From Hymenobacter chitinivorans DSM 11115 (GTDB lineage Bacteria > Bacteroidota > Bacteroidia > Cytophagales > Hymenobacteraceae), in contig NZ_PGFA01000002.1 of assembly GCF_002797555.1 (NCBI RefSeq), forward strand, positions 62,001 through 126,000: a stretch of 64,000 nt of DNA, written 5' to 3'. How positions within the stretch are numbered: position 1 is the stretch's first letter; each line of letters begins with the position of its first letter. Position numbers and translations under genes: made by a program. The notes beneath the pieces are model-generated. The model was not told the DNA's origin, ran no database searches, and saw only the letters and a program-made list of their open reading frames with translations. This document shows positions 8,557-17,744 of this stretch, one piece after another.

Positions 8557-8821
8557 TGTTACGGAGGGTTAAGTTCTCCGCAAAGGTCGGGCGCCGGGTA
8601 GCGGGCTACTTTGTTGAAAAGCTCAAAGGTGGTTTGTTGAACAGCTCAGGTGCGTATTCGTAGCAGCGTGACTACCAGCCCGAAACCGGCTGCAGACCCC
8701 GGCAGGACTAACGCGGCCCCGGTTTTTGCGTACGCAACAGCCCGGCTTCTGCCGTCCGTGGAGCTACCACGCCCACCGGGCTGCTGGCACGGGCAAAGTG
8801 GTACGGTTGTTTTGACGTAGT

Positions 8822-9889
8822 ATGACCGCAAAGAAGAAAGGCGCTGCCAAACGGGATATTGTCGTAATCGGGGCTTCGACCGGGGGCGTCATGGCCCTGC
8901 TGGAGCTGGTAAAAACCCTGCCCCACGACTTTCCCGCCCCCATTCTAATCGTGCAGCACATGGCGCCCTACGCCCAGAGCCTGCTGCCCCAGCTGCTGAG
9001 CGACGTTTCGGCGCTGCCGGCCAAGCACCCGCGCGACGGCGAAGCGCTGAAGCCCGGCGTTATCTACGTGGCCCCGCCCGATTATCACCTGCTAATCGAA
9101 AACGACACGGTACTGGTGAAGCGCGGGCCCAAGGAAAACCGGTTCCGGCCCTCGATTGACGCCCTGTTTCGCTCGGCGGCTTACGGCTACGGGCCCCGGG
9201 TGATTGGGGTGGTGCTCACCGGCTACCTCGACGACGGCACGTCCGGACTGTGGTGCATTCAGCGGCTGGGCGGCGTCACGGTGGTGCAAAGTCCCGACGA
9301 TGCCACGGCTCCGGCCATGCCCACCAACGCCCTGGAGTTTGTGCAGGCCGACCACATCGTGCCCCTGGCCGAGCTGGGCGCCCTGCTCGTGCGCCTCACC
9401 ACCAGCCCGGCCTTGGCCCACCCGGCCGTGCCCAAGGGCTACACGGCACTGCTGGGCATCGAGGTCAACATTGCCAAAAACGACAATGCCTTCGAAATGG
9501 GCATTATCGACCAGGGCCAGCTCACGGCCTTCACCTGCCCCGACTGCCACGGCGCCCTCACCCAGCTCATCGAGGGCAAGCTCATCCGGTTCCGCTGCCA
9601 CACCGGCCACGCCTACACCATCAGCGCCCTGCTCTCGGAGGTGTCGGAGTCGGTGGAAAGCCTGCTCTACCAGTCGATGCGGGGGCTGGAGGAAAGCAAG
9701 ATGCTGCTCCAGCACCTGGGCGAGTACTTCGCCAAAGACGGGCAGGCCGCCGTGGCCGACGTGTTCCTGACCAAGGCCGCCCACACCGAAAAGCAGGCCC
9801 ACGCCGTGCGCAAGTCGATATTTCAGCACCAGGCCTTCAGCGGCGACCTGGCCCCCGAAGCCCGCCGGGAAATTCCCGAAAAACCCTAG
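8822..9889 (+). CDS. Stand-alone CheB-type methylesterase with C-terminal Cys/His motif
   Basis: A 355-aa protein whose residues 12-195 are a CheB protein-glutamate methylesterase domain. The catalytic triad is visible: Ser19 (GASTGG), His46 (VQHM) and Asp138 (LTGYLDDGTSG). There is no N-terminal receiver domain, so control by CheA phosphorylation is not expected. Residues 236-265 carry FTCPDCHGAL and FRCHTGHAYT, a likely zinc-binding pair that is typical of the 'chemotaxis protein CheB' homologues found in signalling, not flagellar, settings. The last 80 residues are helical. No cheR, cheA or receptor gene is nearby. It may act on a sensor kinase or a CheB-CheR-PAS type pathway. Confidence 0.88.
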   Translation: MTAKKKGAAKRDIVVIGASTGGVMALLELVKTLPHDFPAPILIVQHMAPYAQSLLPQLLSDVSALPAKHPRDGEALKPGVIYVAPPDYHLLIENDTVLVKRGPKENRFRPSIDALFRSAAYGYGPRVIGVVLTGYLDDGTSGLWCIQRLGGVTVVQSPDDATAPAMPTNALEFVQADHIVPLAELGALLVRLTTSPALAHPAVPKGYTALLGIEVNIAKNDNAFEMGIIDQGQLTAFTCPDCHGALTQLIEGKLIRFRCHTGHAYTISALLSEVSESVESLLYQSMRGLEESKMLLQHLGEYFAKDGQAAVADVFLTKAAHTEKQAHAVRKSIFQHQAFSGDLAPEARREIPEKP

Positions 9890-10042
9890 CGCCGGCCAGC
9901 CCGGGACCCGTGGAAAAGTACCGAAATAGGGGACTAGGCTGAACGTTAAAACGGCGTTTGCGGCAAGCTGGGCTATATCCCGGCGCAAAAGCAGGCCGTA
10001 TGGGCAGAGTAGTGTAGGCCATTACTCTTGACCCATTTTCCT

Positions 10043-11116
10043 ATGCATTTCTCTACTGCCGCCCCCGGATTTTACTTTGCCCCGACTCCCGCGCCGCGCC
10101 GCTTTCTGCCCTGGGCGCTGGGGCTGTTGCTACTGCTGGCCTGGGCCCTGAGCAGCTGCGCCACCTCCAAGCCGGGCTCGGCCGTGCACAAGCAGGTGCA
10201 GGGCAAAACCTACGTTATTATCGGGGCCTCCAGCGGCTTTGGCCGGGGCATGGCCGAGCAGCTGGGCACGATGAAGGCCAACGTGGTGCTGGCCGCCCGC
10301 CGCACCGAGCTGCTGGAGGAAGTAGCCGCTAAGATTCGGGCCAGTGGCGGCTCGGCCCTGGTCGTAACCACCGACATCAGCCAGCCCGAGCAGGTGCAGC
10401 GCCTGGCCGAAGCGGCGGTGAAGCAGTTCGGCCGGGTAGATGTGTGGGTCAACGACGTGGGCGTGGGCGGCATCGGGCGGTTCTGGGAAATTCCGCTCAA
10501 TGACTACTCCCAGCTAATTGACGTCAACCTCAAGGGCATCATCTACGGCAGCCAGGCGGCCATCAAGCTGTTTCAGACCCAGGGCCAGGGCACGCTCATG
10601 AACCTGGGCTCGGTGGAAAGTGAGGTGCCCCTGGCTTACCACGCCGTGTACGCCGCCACCAAGGGCGCCATCCGCAACCTGGACCAGGCCCTCAACCACG
10701 AGCTGCGTCTCAATGGCTATGCGAATATCAAAGTCGTCACCATCGAGCCCTGGGCCGTGGACACGCCGTTTTGGGGCCACGCGGCCAACTACAGCGGCGG
10801 CACGCCCCGCATGGCCGCCATGGACCCGCCCAGCAAGGTTGTCAACGCCATGGTGCGCTCCTCGGTGCGGCCCCGGCAGGAGCTGCCCGTGGGCTGGAAA
10901 GCCCGGGGCGCGTTTTTCTCGCACGGTATTTTCCCCCACTTCACCGAGCGGGTGTCGGCCAACATTGCCCACCGCTACCAGGTCAAAACTGCGCCGCCGG
11001 CCCCGGTCACCACGGCGTCTTTGTACCAGCCGGTACCCACCGGCCGCGGCGTCGACGACGGGGTGAAGCCGCGCATCCAGGCCGAAAACCGGCAGCGCAA
11101 GCAGAAAAAGCCGTAG
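10043..11116 (+). CDS. SDR-family oxidoreductase with N-terminal lipobox
   Basis: A 357-aa protein. Residues 21-38 are a hydrophobic segment preceded by two Arg and ending LSSC (Cys39), a lipoprotein-type cleavage site. From residue 53 the sequence is a classical SDR: GASSGFG for nucleotide binding, a NDVG in place of NNAG, Ser and YAATK in the active site. The fold needs NAD(P)H, which is not expected in the periplasm, so export is odd; the segment may instead be an uncleaved anchor facing the cytoplasm. ATG at 10043 is preferred over TTG at 10028. The C-terminus is basic. Substrate unknown. Confidence 0.85.
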   Translation: MHFSTAAPGFYFAPTPAPRRFLPWALGLLLLLAWALSSCATSKPGSAVHKQVQGKTYVIIGASSGFGRGMAEQLGTMKANVVLAARRTELLEEVAAKIRASGGSALVVTTDISQPEQVQRLAEAAVKQFGRVDVWVNDVGVGGIGRFWEIPLNDYSQLIDVNLKGIIYGSQAAIKLFQTQGQGTLMNLGSVESEVPLAYHAVYAATKGAIRNLDQALNHELRLNGYANIKVVTIEPWAVDTPFWGHAANYSGGTPRMAAMDPPSKVVNAMVRSSVRPRQELPVGWKARGAFFSHGIFPHFTERVSANIAHRYQVKTAPPAPVTTASLYQPVPTGRGVDDGVKPRIQAENRQRKQKKP

Positions 11117-11171
11117 CTGGTTTCTGGCAGTCGGCTATGGGCTCTGACGATACGCGAAGCTGAAGCTTCGG

Positions 11172-11222
11172 GCCACCAAAACGCCCGACTGCCATGGGTA
11201 GGCAGTCGGGCGTTTTGGTGGC
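11172..11222. terminator. Perfect 22-bp stem bidirectional terminator
   Basis: The arms 11172-11193 and 11201-11222 are exact complements, with a 7-base loop and A/T runs inside the lower stem (CCAAAACG / CGTTTTGG). It lies between the converging SDR and MDR oxidoreductase genes. Confidence 0.85.
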
Positions 11223-11255
11223 GTAGCCTAACGGCTACCAAAGCGTTGCTCTGGT

Positions 11256-12194
11256 CTACAGCGTAATGACCACCTTGCCCTGGGTGCGGCCGGTCAGGAT
11301 CTGTTCCAAGGCCCGGGGCAGCTCGTCGAACGGTACCGTGAGCGACACGTGGGAGCGAAGCGCGCCGCTGGCCAGCAAGTCGGCCACCTGCTGCATACCG
11401 GGCTGGTTGGAATCCACCAGCATGGCCTTGGCCGTTACGCCGTGCTGCTCGGCCCGGGCGGGCGTGTCGGGGGTGAGGCCCAGGATGCTGACCAGCGTAC
11501 CACCGGGCCGGAGCACCGCCAACGACCGAAGCTGGGTTTCGCCGGCCACTGAGTCGAGCACTACATCCACGGGCGCTACTACTTGCTCAAACGCCTGTTG
11601 CTGGTAGTCGATGACTTCGTCGGCGCCCAGGCTGAGCACAAAGTCGCGCTTGGCAGCCGAGGCCGTACCGATGACGTAGGCGCCCAGGTGCTTAGCTAGC
11701 TGCACCGCGTAGTGGCCCACCCCGCCCGCGGCGGCGTGAATCAGAACTCGCTGCCCGGGCTGCACGTTGGCCTGCGTCACGAGGGCCTGCCAGGCAGTAA
11801 GAGCGGCCAGGGTGGCCGCGGCGGCCTCGGCAGTGCTGGTGCCGGCGGGCTTGCGCACGAGGTGGGCCGCCGGGGCCGCCACGTACTCGGCGTAGGCGCG
11901 GGCGTGGCCGGGGAAGTTAATCATGCCGAAGACCTCGTCGCCGGGCTGCAGCGTGGTTACCTCGGCGCCCACGGCCTCCACGGTGCCGGCCACGTCCCAG
12001 CCCAGAATCAGCGGCTGCTCGTCCTTAAAGCGGCCGTACATGGCCTTGCCCTCGGTTGATTTGGCATCGACGGGGTTCACGCTCAGGGCCTGCACCCGCA
12101 GCAGCACGTCGGTGGGGGCGGGCGTGGGCGTGGGCAGCTCGGTCAGGCGCAGGCCGCTAGGGCCAGTGGGCTCAGTCAGGATAAAGGCTTTCAT
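11256..12194 (-). CDS. NADP-dependent MDR oxidoreductase (quinone-oxidoreductase type)
   Basis: A 312-aa zinc-free medium-chain dehydrogenase. The GroES-like domain (1-130) shows GWDVAGTVEAVG and GDEVFGM. The Rossmann half shows the motif AAGGVGHYAVQLAKHLGA. The end is the family-typical GRTQGKVVITL. No zinc ligands are present. The start at 12194 (MKAFILTEP) fits the family. The gene is divergent from an AraC regulator gene with 174 bases between them, so that regulator is a likely controller. It probably reduces quinones or enals; the true substrate is unknown. Confidence 0.92.
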   Translation of the reverse strand: MKAFILTEPTGPSGLRLTELPTPTPAPTDVLLRVQALSVNPVDAKSTEGKAMYGRFKDEQPLILGWDVAGTVEAVGAEVTTLQPGDEVFGMINFPGHARAYAEYVAAPAAHLVRKPAGTSTAEAAAATLAALTAWQALVTQANVQPGQRVLIHAAAGGVGHYAVQLAKHLGAYVIGTASAAKRDFVLSLGADEVIDYQQQAFEQVVAPVDVVLDSVAGETQLRSLAVLRPGGTLVSILGLTPDTPARAEQHGVTAKAMLVDSNQPGMQQVADLLASGALRSHVSLTVPFDELPRALEQILTGRTQGKVVITL

Positions 12195-12368
12195 ATCGGT
12201 TGGAAGGGTTGGTGAAGAACGGGGCAAAGGTGGGGCCCCGCCGGGCAGGAGCTGTAGTACGAATCGGGGATAATCCGGAACGAAGCCGCTACCGGCAGCC
12301 GAATCTGGCCGGAAATTGCCTGACAACGGCTACTATTGCGGCAGCACTGGTCTTTTCGTCCCTGAATC

Positions 12369-13265
12369 ATGCATGTACAAGCGGATTTTTCCCACGCGCC
12401 CTTCGAAATCCTGGTCGAGGAAGTAACCGAATGGCGCAAGCGGCCCGAGCAGCACAACTTCTTCGAGCTGGTGCTGGTGGAGGAAGGGCAGGGGCGGCAG
12501 TGCATCAACTACCAGCACGTGCCCTACGAGCAGCACAGCATTTTCCTGCTGCCCCCGCTCAACTGCCACTCCTTCGAGGTGCTCACGCCCACCCGGTTTT
12601 TGTTTGTGCGCTTCACCAACCAGGTTTTCGACAAGGGCCGCCACGGGGAAGTCGACTTCGAGGACTGGTTTCGCAAGATGTCCTACATCTTGGTCAACTA
12701 CAACCGCGTGCCCGGCGACATTATCCGCTCGGCCCGCGACAAAGAGCACCTGATTCACCTGCTGCAGCTGGTGCGCCACGAGCACGCCCAGCGCGACAAT
12801 TTTTCCCACGGCATGATTCAAAGCAGCCTGGTGACGATTCTCAACATCCTGGCCCGCAACATCGAAGCTGCGTTTGTGGCCACCGGGGGCAGTGCCGCCG
12901 CTCCGCGGTTTCAGCAGGTCCTCAACCACGTGCAGCACCACCTCTTCGACAACGAGCAGCTGCGCGTGGCCCGGCTGGCCGCGCATTTCCACGTGTCGGC
13001 CACTTATTTCGGGGAGTATTTCCGGCGCAACGCTGGCGAGTCATTGCAGGAATACGTGCTCAAGTCGCGGCTGAAAGTGGCCGAGGCCCGGCTGCTGTAC
13101 TCGGGCAACTCGGTCAAGGAAATTGCCTACGAGCTGGGCTTCAGCGATGCCAGCCACCTCTCGCGGCAGTTCAAGAAGTACCACGGCTACACCATTCAGG
13201 CCTTCAAGCAGCGCGGCAATTTCGACTTGCTGACGGCCGCCGGCGCCCCGGCCTGCGCGGGCTGA
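12369..13265 (+). CDS. AraC-family transcriptional regulator
   Basis: A 298-aa regulator. The N-terminal cupin half runs to about residue 140 (FELVLVEEGQGRQCINYQ, SIFLLPPLNCHSFEVL). The HTH half occupies about 185-280 (ARLAAHFHVSATYFGEYFRR, then KEIAYELGFSDASHLSRQFKKYHG). It is divergent from the MDR oxidoreductase gene and probably regulates it; oxidoreductases of this class are often induced by electrophiles. The ATG at 12369 follows directly after a short UTR. Confidence 0.9.
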   Translation: MHVQADFSHAPFEILVEEVTEWRKRPEQHNFFELVLVEEGQGRQCINYQHVPYEQHSIFLLPPLNCHSFEVLTPTRFLFVRFTNQVFDKGRHGEVDFEDWFRKMSYILVNYNRVPGDIIRSARDKEHLIHLLQLVRHEHAQRDNFSHGMIQSSLVTILNILARNIEAAFVATGGSAAAPRFQQVLNHVQHHLFDNEQLRVARLAAHFHVSATYFGEYFRRNAGESLQEYVLKSRLKVAEARLLYSGNSVKEIAYELGFSDASHLSRQFKKYHGYTIQAFKQRGNFDLLTAAGAPACAG

Positions 13266-13283
13266 TGCTACTTAAATAAACAA

Positions 13284-13309
13284 CGGCCCGCCGAGAATTC
13301 GGCGGGCCG
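13284..13309. terminator. GC-rich hairpin after AraC gene
   Basis: An 11-bp stem (CGGCCCGCCGA / TCGGCGGGCCG) with a 4-base loop lies 18 bases past the AraC stop codon and 47 bases before the end of the converging lipoprotein gene. Confidence 0.65.
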
Positions 13310-13356
13310 CAGTGCGTACTATTCAGGGTGGGTAAGGCGGGGCCGCCTAGACGGGC

Positions 13357-15357
13357 TTATATACTAAACCAACTGGGTACGCACAGAAACTGATATGAGG
13401 AGCCGTCCTCGTACAATGGGAAAAAGTTATTGACCACAACGTGTCCGTCAAAGTAAATGCCGCCCACGCTTTTGCTTGTGCCCCGAACCGTACTACCCCC
13501 GCACACCTGGGAGTAGAAAAGGCGGCCGCCGTCTAACCGGTACGTGCCTTCTGCCGTGAGCTTGCCATCTTCGTAGTGACTGTAGGTGCCGTTGGAGCGG
13601 AGGATGATTTCGAGGGTGCGAACCGTGCTGCCGCTGGAGGATGGGTAGTTGACACGCAGGGTTTTGCCCACGGCCATTCTGTGGATCGAGTTGTCGATGG
13701 TCAGGTCAACGGGAATGGACACGGAGCGGTTATTAGTGGCATCGTAAACGTTGATCTGGTAGGTCCCCACGTGCACGTCAGCCGACTGAAAGCCCTGTCC
13801 GGTATCAATCGAAAAAGTCCCGTAGTCCGAGATATTGCCCCCATCCCGGGTCTTCACGTACACGCCGTTGAGCTTGAGGCGGTGATGGTGCTGCATGCGC
13901 TGGGGTGAGGAAAACGCCTGGCCCGGCTGCACGCTGGCGTAAGCCGTGTACGTAGCTGGGTTGGGGTCACTGGTCCAGTTCGTAAATCCATTGGAGCTAG
14001 GCAGCAAATCATACGAGAGCAGCTCCAGGGTGTAGCCCGCCACCTGGGGGTTGTAGGTGGCCGTAATTGTCTTGCGGGCCTGAATGCCCAACTCCGCGTT
14101 GTCGTAGACCACGTCGAAGGTGAAGGTGACGGTAGCCGTAATAGTTGTGCTGCTGGCTCGCAGCGTAAGCTGGTTGTTGACCACCGAGGCTATCAGCGTA
14201 ATAGCTGAGCGCGACACGTTCTGAATCTTGACCAGGTTGGCGGCCAAGTTGCGTTTGGCCCGGGCGGCAGCGGCCTTCACCGGATTGACGTAGGGGGTGG
14301 GCGCCGTCGCGTCGCCAAACCAGGATTTGATACGGGTAAAGGTGGCGGTGAAGGCAGCGTGGGCCTTTTCCAACTTGGCGTTGGCAGCAAAGATTTTCTG
14401 CATAAACGCCGAGCCGGCCGCGTCGGTGGCGGCCAGGGTCCGGCCAGTCGCGCTGACGAGGCAACTGGTGAGCTGCTCATTGCCCAGGGTAATGGCCGCC
14501 GCGCCGTTGGAGGCCAGCACGCCTACTTCGGCTATCAAATCGAAACGGTTGCACAGCTCCTGAATCAGCTTCAGCGAAGTCATCAGCGACAAAATGCCCT
14601 GGGTAGCTACGGCGCAGGCCAGTACTTTGCTTACCGGGTCGGGAAAAGCGGCCAGAGGGGCAAAGACGGCAATGCAGGCCGTGGTGGTAAGCGAGCTGAC
14701 TACGAATGCCTTACCAATGGTCATGAAGTCGTCGCTGGGGTCGGCGGAGGCGGTGCGGCGCTGCGGCAGCTCCACCTCATCGAAGGTGATTTTCTGTAGC
14801 ACGTAGGCCACCTCAATCTTCTGCGCTATCGTCAGCGCTGCCAGCTGCGAGGTGTAGGCCTTTTGCAGGCTCCGCATCGAAGCCACATTCTGGCCCGGCA
14901 CTGCGTTGAGGGTGTCTTTGCTGAGCCGGTCGAGGTAGGTAATACCCTTGGCCAGACGGGCTTCGAAGTCGGCCAGCACGGGGGCCGGATCGGTGATGGC
15001 TGGGTAAGCTGTCATGGTCAGGGCCGGCGCGGCTTTTACACCCATTGCCGTCAGGTCGAGCGACACGGGCCCCGTAGCCAGCACCGGCACCACAAACGAG
15101 GCCTGATTAGCCTCCAATTTAGCCACCACCACTTTGCGGCCCCCGACCAGCACTTCCCAACTGGGTTTGTCCGACAGGTTGTCGGAAGTGGTAATAACCA
15201 CCACGTCGCCGGGCGTTACGCTGGTTTTGTCCAGGGTCGAGGTCAGCGTCAGCGGCGGGTCAGGGTTCAGGGCCGGGTCTTCCTTTTTGGTGCACCCGCC
15301 AATGGTCAGCACCACCAGCAGGCACAGCAGGCACAGAATGTTGTAGAGTTTGGGCAT
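13357..15357 (-). CDS. Large lipoprotein of unknown function
   Basis: A 666-aa protein with a signal peptide ending in GGC (lipobox Cys22). Residues 35-125 look like an IPT/TIG-like beta-sandwich (DKTSVTPGDVVVITT, WEVLVGGRKVVVAKL). The middle (150-420) is Ala-rich and helical with a hydrophobic stretch near 255-290. The C-terminal third is beta-rich and Tyr/Thr-rich. Start at 15357 is set by the signal peptide. It should be anchored in a membrane on the outside of the cytoplasm. No enzyme motif was recognised. It stands alone, with a good candidate promoter 100 bases upstream. Confidence 0.8.
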   Translation of the reverse strand: MPKLYNILCLLCLLVVLTIGGCTKKEDPALNPDPPLTLTSTLDKTSVTPGDVVVITTSDNLSDKPSWEVLVGGRKVVVAKLEANQASFVVPVLATGPVSLDLTAMGVKAAPALTMTAYPAITDPAPVLADFEARLAKGITYLDRLSKDTLNAVPGQNVASMRSLQKAYTSQLAALTIAQKIEVAYVLQKITFDEVELPQRRTASADPSDDFMTIGKAFVVSSLTTTACIAVFAPLAAFPDPVSKVLACAVATQGILSLMTSLKLIQELCNRFDLIAEVGVLASNGAAAITLGNEQLTSCLVSATGRTLAATDAAGSAFMQKIFAANAKLEKAHAAFTATFTRIKSWFGDATAPTPYVNPVKAAAARAKRNLAANLVKIQNVSRSAITLIASVVNNQLTLRASSTTITATVTFTFDVVYDNAELGIQARKTITATYNPQVAGYTLELLSYDLLPSSNGFTNWTSDPNPATYTAYASVQPGQAFSSPQRMQHHHRLKLNGVYVKTRDGGNISDYGTFSIDTGQGFQSADVHVGTYQINVYDATNNRSVSIPVDLTIDNSIHRMAVGKTLRVNYPSSSGSTVRTLEIILRSNGTYSHYEDGKLTAEGTYRLDGGRLFYSQVCGGSTVRGTSKSVGGIYFDGHVVVNNFFPLYEDGSSYQFLCVPSWFSI

Positions 15358-15751
15358 AAAGAGTTGCAAGGCAGATGCGTTAGTAGGACGACGGGTTGAT
15401 GCCAATACTCCGGTGCTCTCCTGTCGGAAGCAATAGCCGGAACTCGACAACTACAAAAGTACCGCCGGACCTGAGCAGTGGGCAATACCTGCTTCTGGGT
15501 ATTTTGCTAGGTAGGGGTAAGCCGGCAGCTGGGAAATGCCGCGGGCCCGCGTAAGAAATATGCCCAACTCCGGATATATAGTCGAGTCTAACTTCTGCCG
15601 CTGCTTTTAATGGTAGTTCAAGCCCCACGGCAAGTTTGACTTGGTCAGCCCTGAGCCCGGACCAGCCCGGCCACCTTCCGTAGTTTCTTACCCCCGCCGC
15701 CCCGATTGGCTTTTGCCCAGGTTGTTCGGGGGCTGGGCCGGAAGACGCTGC
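15358..15751. other. 394-bp intergenic region
   Basis: Apart from the promoter near 15454-15485 nothing else was recognised. The M50 protease gene ends at the right edge on the same strand. Short open frames here show no conserved sequence. Confidence 0.5.
15454..15485 (-). promoter_or_regulatory. Bacteroidota-type promoter for the 666-aa lipoprotein
   Basis: On the minus strand TACTTTTG (15454-15461) matches the -7 consensus TAnnTTTG exactly, and a TTG lies 21 bases upstream (15483-15485). Transcription would start near 15448, about 90 bases before the start codon. Confidence 0.55.
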
Positions 15752-16978
15752 TTAAGCCGGCTGGGCCGTGGCAGCCAGCGCAATGCGGTGCTGCAGGTCA
15801 TCGAGCTGTTCGGCGCCCTGCTCGTTGGCGGCCAGGTGCGAAGCCTGTTGCAGCTGCTGGCGGGCGGCCTGCAGCCAGCGGGTGGCTTCCGGCAGCTGGC
15901 CTTCGGCGTAGGCCACTGCGGCCCGGGCAAACAGGCCCTCCTCATTGCTGAAAGGCTTGGCGGCCTGGGCCTGGTCGAGCCACTGGCGGGCATATTCGGC
16001 GTGCTCATCGGAGAGGGCGGCCACTACGGCGGCCTCGGCCAGCACGTGCTGCTGCAGGGCTACCGGGCTGGCGTGGCGGCGCTCCAGGGCGGCGGCCAGG
16101 TGCTCTTCCATCAGGGCCCGCTCGTCGCAGTCCTGGTAGTAGGCATAGGCGTAAAGGTGGGCGTAGAAATCGAGCACGGTGTGGCTGCGGTACGCCAAAA
16201 AGGCTTCCAGCTGGGCCGGGTCCCAGGCCCGGGGGCGGGTGCCGGCGTAGGTGATGCTCTGAAAGTACAGCAAGCCGAGGTGCTGGTGCATGGCCGCCCC
16301 GCCCCGGGCCATGTACCAGAGCTTGCGGCCGTCGATGGTGTAGCCCGACTTGAGGCGCAGCGGCAGCAGGTTGAAGGCTCCGACGAAGAGGGAAGCCCAG
16401 CCGAAGAACGTCAGCGCATGATTGAGCCCGTACTGCGTTCGGGAAACGGCAAAGGCCAGCTCGCTGGTAGGAGGCAGCAGCACCTGGCGCAGGTAGAGGG
16501 CCAGGGCGCCGGTCAGCAGATTGGCCAGGGGGCCGCCGGCAATGAAGAGGGCGAAGCGGGGGCGCAGGTGGCGGGTGTGGGCGGGGTAGGCCTGCACCAT
16601 GCCCCCGAGCGAGGCCAGGGGTTTTTGCAGGCGCACTTGCCACCCGCCGGCCTGCCGGGTAATGCGCAGCCAGCTGACGGCAAAGGTCAGCACCCGGAAC
16701 CGGGCCAGCCGGGCGCCCAGCACGTGGCCACCCTCGTGCACCGCTATGAGCAGGAGATATAGCAGACCCAAGCCCAGGACCCAGCCCAATACCAACACGG
16801 GCCAGGCCACCTCCAGCACGGCCGCCTGGTAGAGCAGCGCGTGCAACCAGCGCCGGCTACCCAATATCAGCGCAATACCCCACAAAACGCCTAGCACCAA
16901 CAGACGCAGACGCCGTTGCTTCCGTTCTGCTTGCTGAAGAGTAGTCGAGGAGGCATCGGGCTTGGAGAAATCAAGCAT
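15752..16978 (-). CDS. M50-type site-2-protease-like membrane metallopeptidase
   Basis: A 408-aa integral membrane protein. A hydrophobic segment (about 60-80) ends in the zinc motif HEGGH (81-85). The second conserved M50 feature, N-x-x-P...DG, appears as NLLPLRLKSGYTIDG. More hydrophobic segments follow at about 27-41, 150-170 and 185-200. The last 130 residues are soluble, helical and TPR-like with many Ala/Leu pairs. The start at 16978 is chosen because the upstream open frame is low-complexity. Homologues cleave membrane proteins during signalling, but no PDZ domain or partner is seen here. Confidence 0.85.
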   Translation of the reverse strand: MLDFSKPDASSTTLQQAERKQRRLRLLVLGVLWGIALILGSRRWLHALLYQAAVLEVAWPVLVLGWVLGLGLLYLLLIAVHEGGHVLGARLARFRVLTFAVSWLRITRQAGGWQVRLQKPLASLGGMVQAYPAHTRHLRPRFALFIAGGPLANLLTGALALYLRQVLLPPTSELAFAVSRTQYGLNHALTFFGWASLFVGAFNLLPLRLKSGYTIDGRKLWYMARGGAAMHQHLGLLYFQSITYAGTRPRAWDPAQLEAFLAYRSHTVLDFYAHLYAYAYYQDCDERALMEEHLAAALERRHASPVALQQHVLAEAAVVAALSDEHAEYARQWLDQAQAAKPFSNEEGLFARAAVAYAEGQLPEATRWLQAARQQLQQASHLAANEQGAEQLDDLQHRIALAATAQPA

Positions 16979-17138
16979 ACAGCAAGGGCAGAATGGCGGG
17001 CCGCCGGGGAATAGAAAAACAAGGGCATTAAAAATAGGCGCTGCGGGTGAGGAAACCGCGGCGGCCGGGGTGCCAGCCAGAAAAATACCTGGAATAGGCC
17101 CCCTCAGCGCCAAGCCTACCGGCCCCGTCCAGCCTGGG

Positions 17139-17639
17139 TTAGCTCAGCACCTTCACGTATTTAATAATGTCCTGGCCGAAGCCGGCCCGCTCGTAGATGG
17201 CCCGGGCGTGGGTGTTCTGGGCAAATACACTCAGGGTAAGCCAGTGGTAGCCCCGCGCCCGGGCCCAGCTTTCGGCGTATTCGAGCAGGGCCCGGCCCAC
17301 GCCCTGCCCCTCGGCGGCCGGAGCCACTACCAAATCGGCCAGGTGGGCGTGCTCTTGCTGGTAGAAGTCGGTGTTGATGGTTAGCTGCATCAGGCCCAGG
17401 GGCTGCTGGTGCTGCTCGGCGACGAACACGCTGTGCCCGGGCGTGGGCTGGAGCACGGCCTCCAGCAGCACGGCCAGGTCGGTGGCGGTGAGCTGGGCCG
17501 CGTCGCGCCAGGCGGGTGGCCCAAACTCCACCAGCCGGGGCATCACCGCGCGGATAAAGGCTTCGTCGGCGGCCGTGGCCGGGCGGATGTGGAGGGCGCT
17601 GGGGCTGGCCGTGGGAGCAGCAGAAACCGGAGCAGACAT
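17139..17639 (-). CDS. GNAT-family N-acetyltransferase
   Basis: A 166-aa GNAT protein. Acetyl-CoA binding motif A is LVVAPAAEGQGVGRALLEYAE, and the C-terminal half ends AIYERAGFGQDIIKYVKVL, as in the common RimI-like single-domain enzymes. The N-terminus starts with a short Ala/Pro/Ser leader before the fold (LHIRPATAADE). Substrate is unknown. It is divergent from the amidohydrolase gene. Confidence 0.88.
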   Translation of the reverse strand: MSAPVSAAPTASPSALHIRPATAADEAFIRAVMPRLVEFGPPAWRDAAQLTATDLAVLLEAVLQPTPGHSVFVAEQHQQPLGLMQLTINTDFYQQEHAHLADLVVAPAAEGQGVGRALLEYAESWARARGYHWLTLSVFAQNTHARAIYERAGFGQDIIKYVKVLS

Positions 17640-17744
17640 AACGGGTAGGGTAGCAGGGTGGCAGCTAGGGATATACGAGCATACCGGTTTTTGTGTATAT
17701 TCAACGGCTCTGATATTCGGTTGGGGCTAACCACCTGAGGGTTT

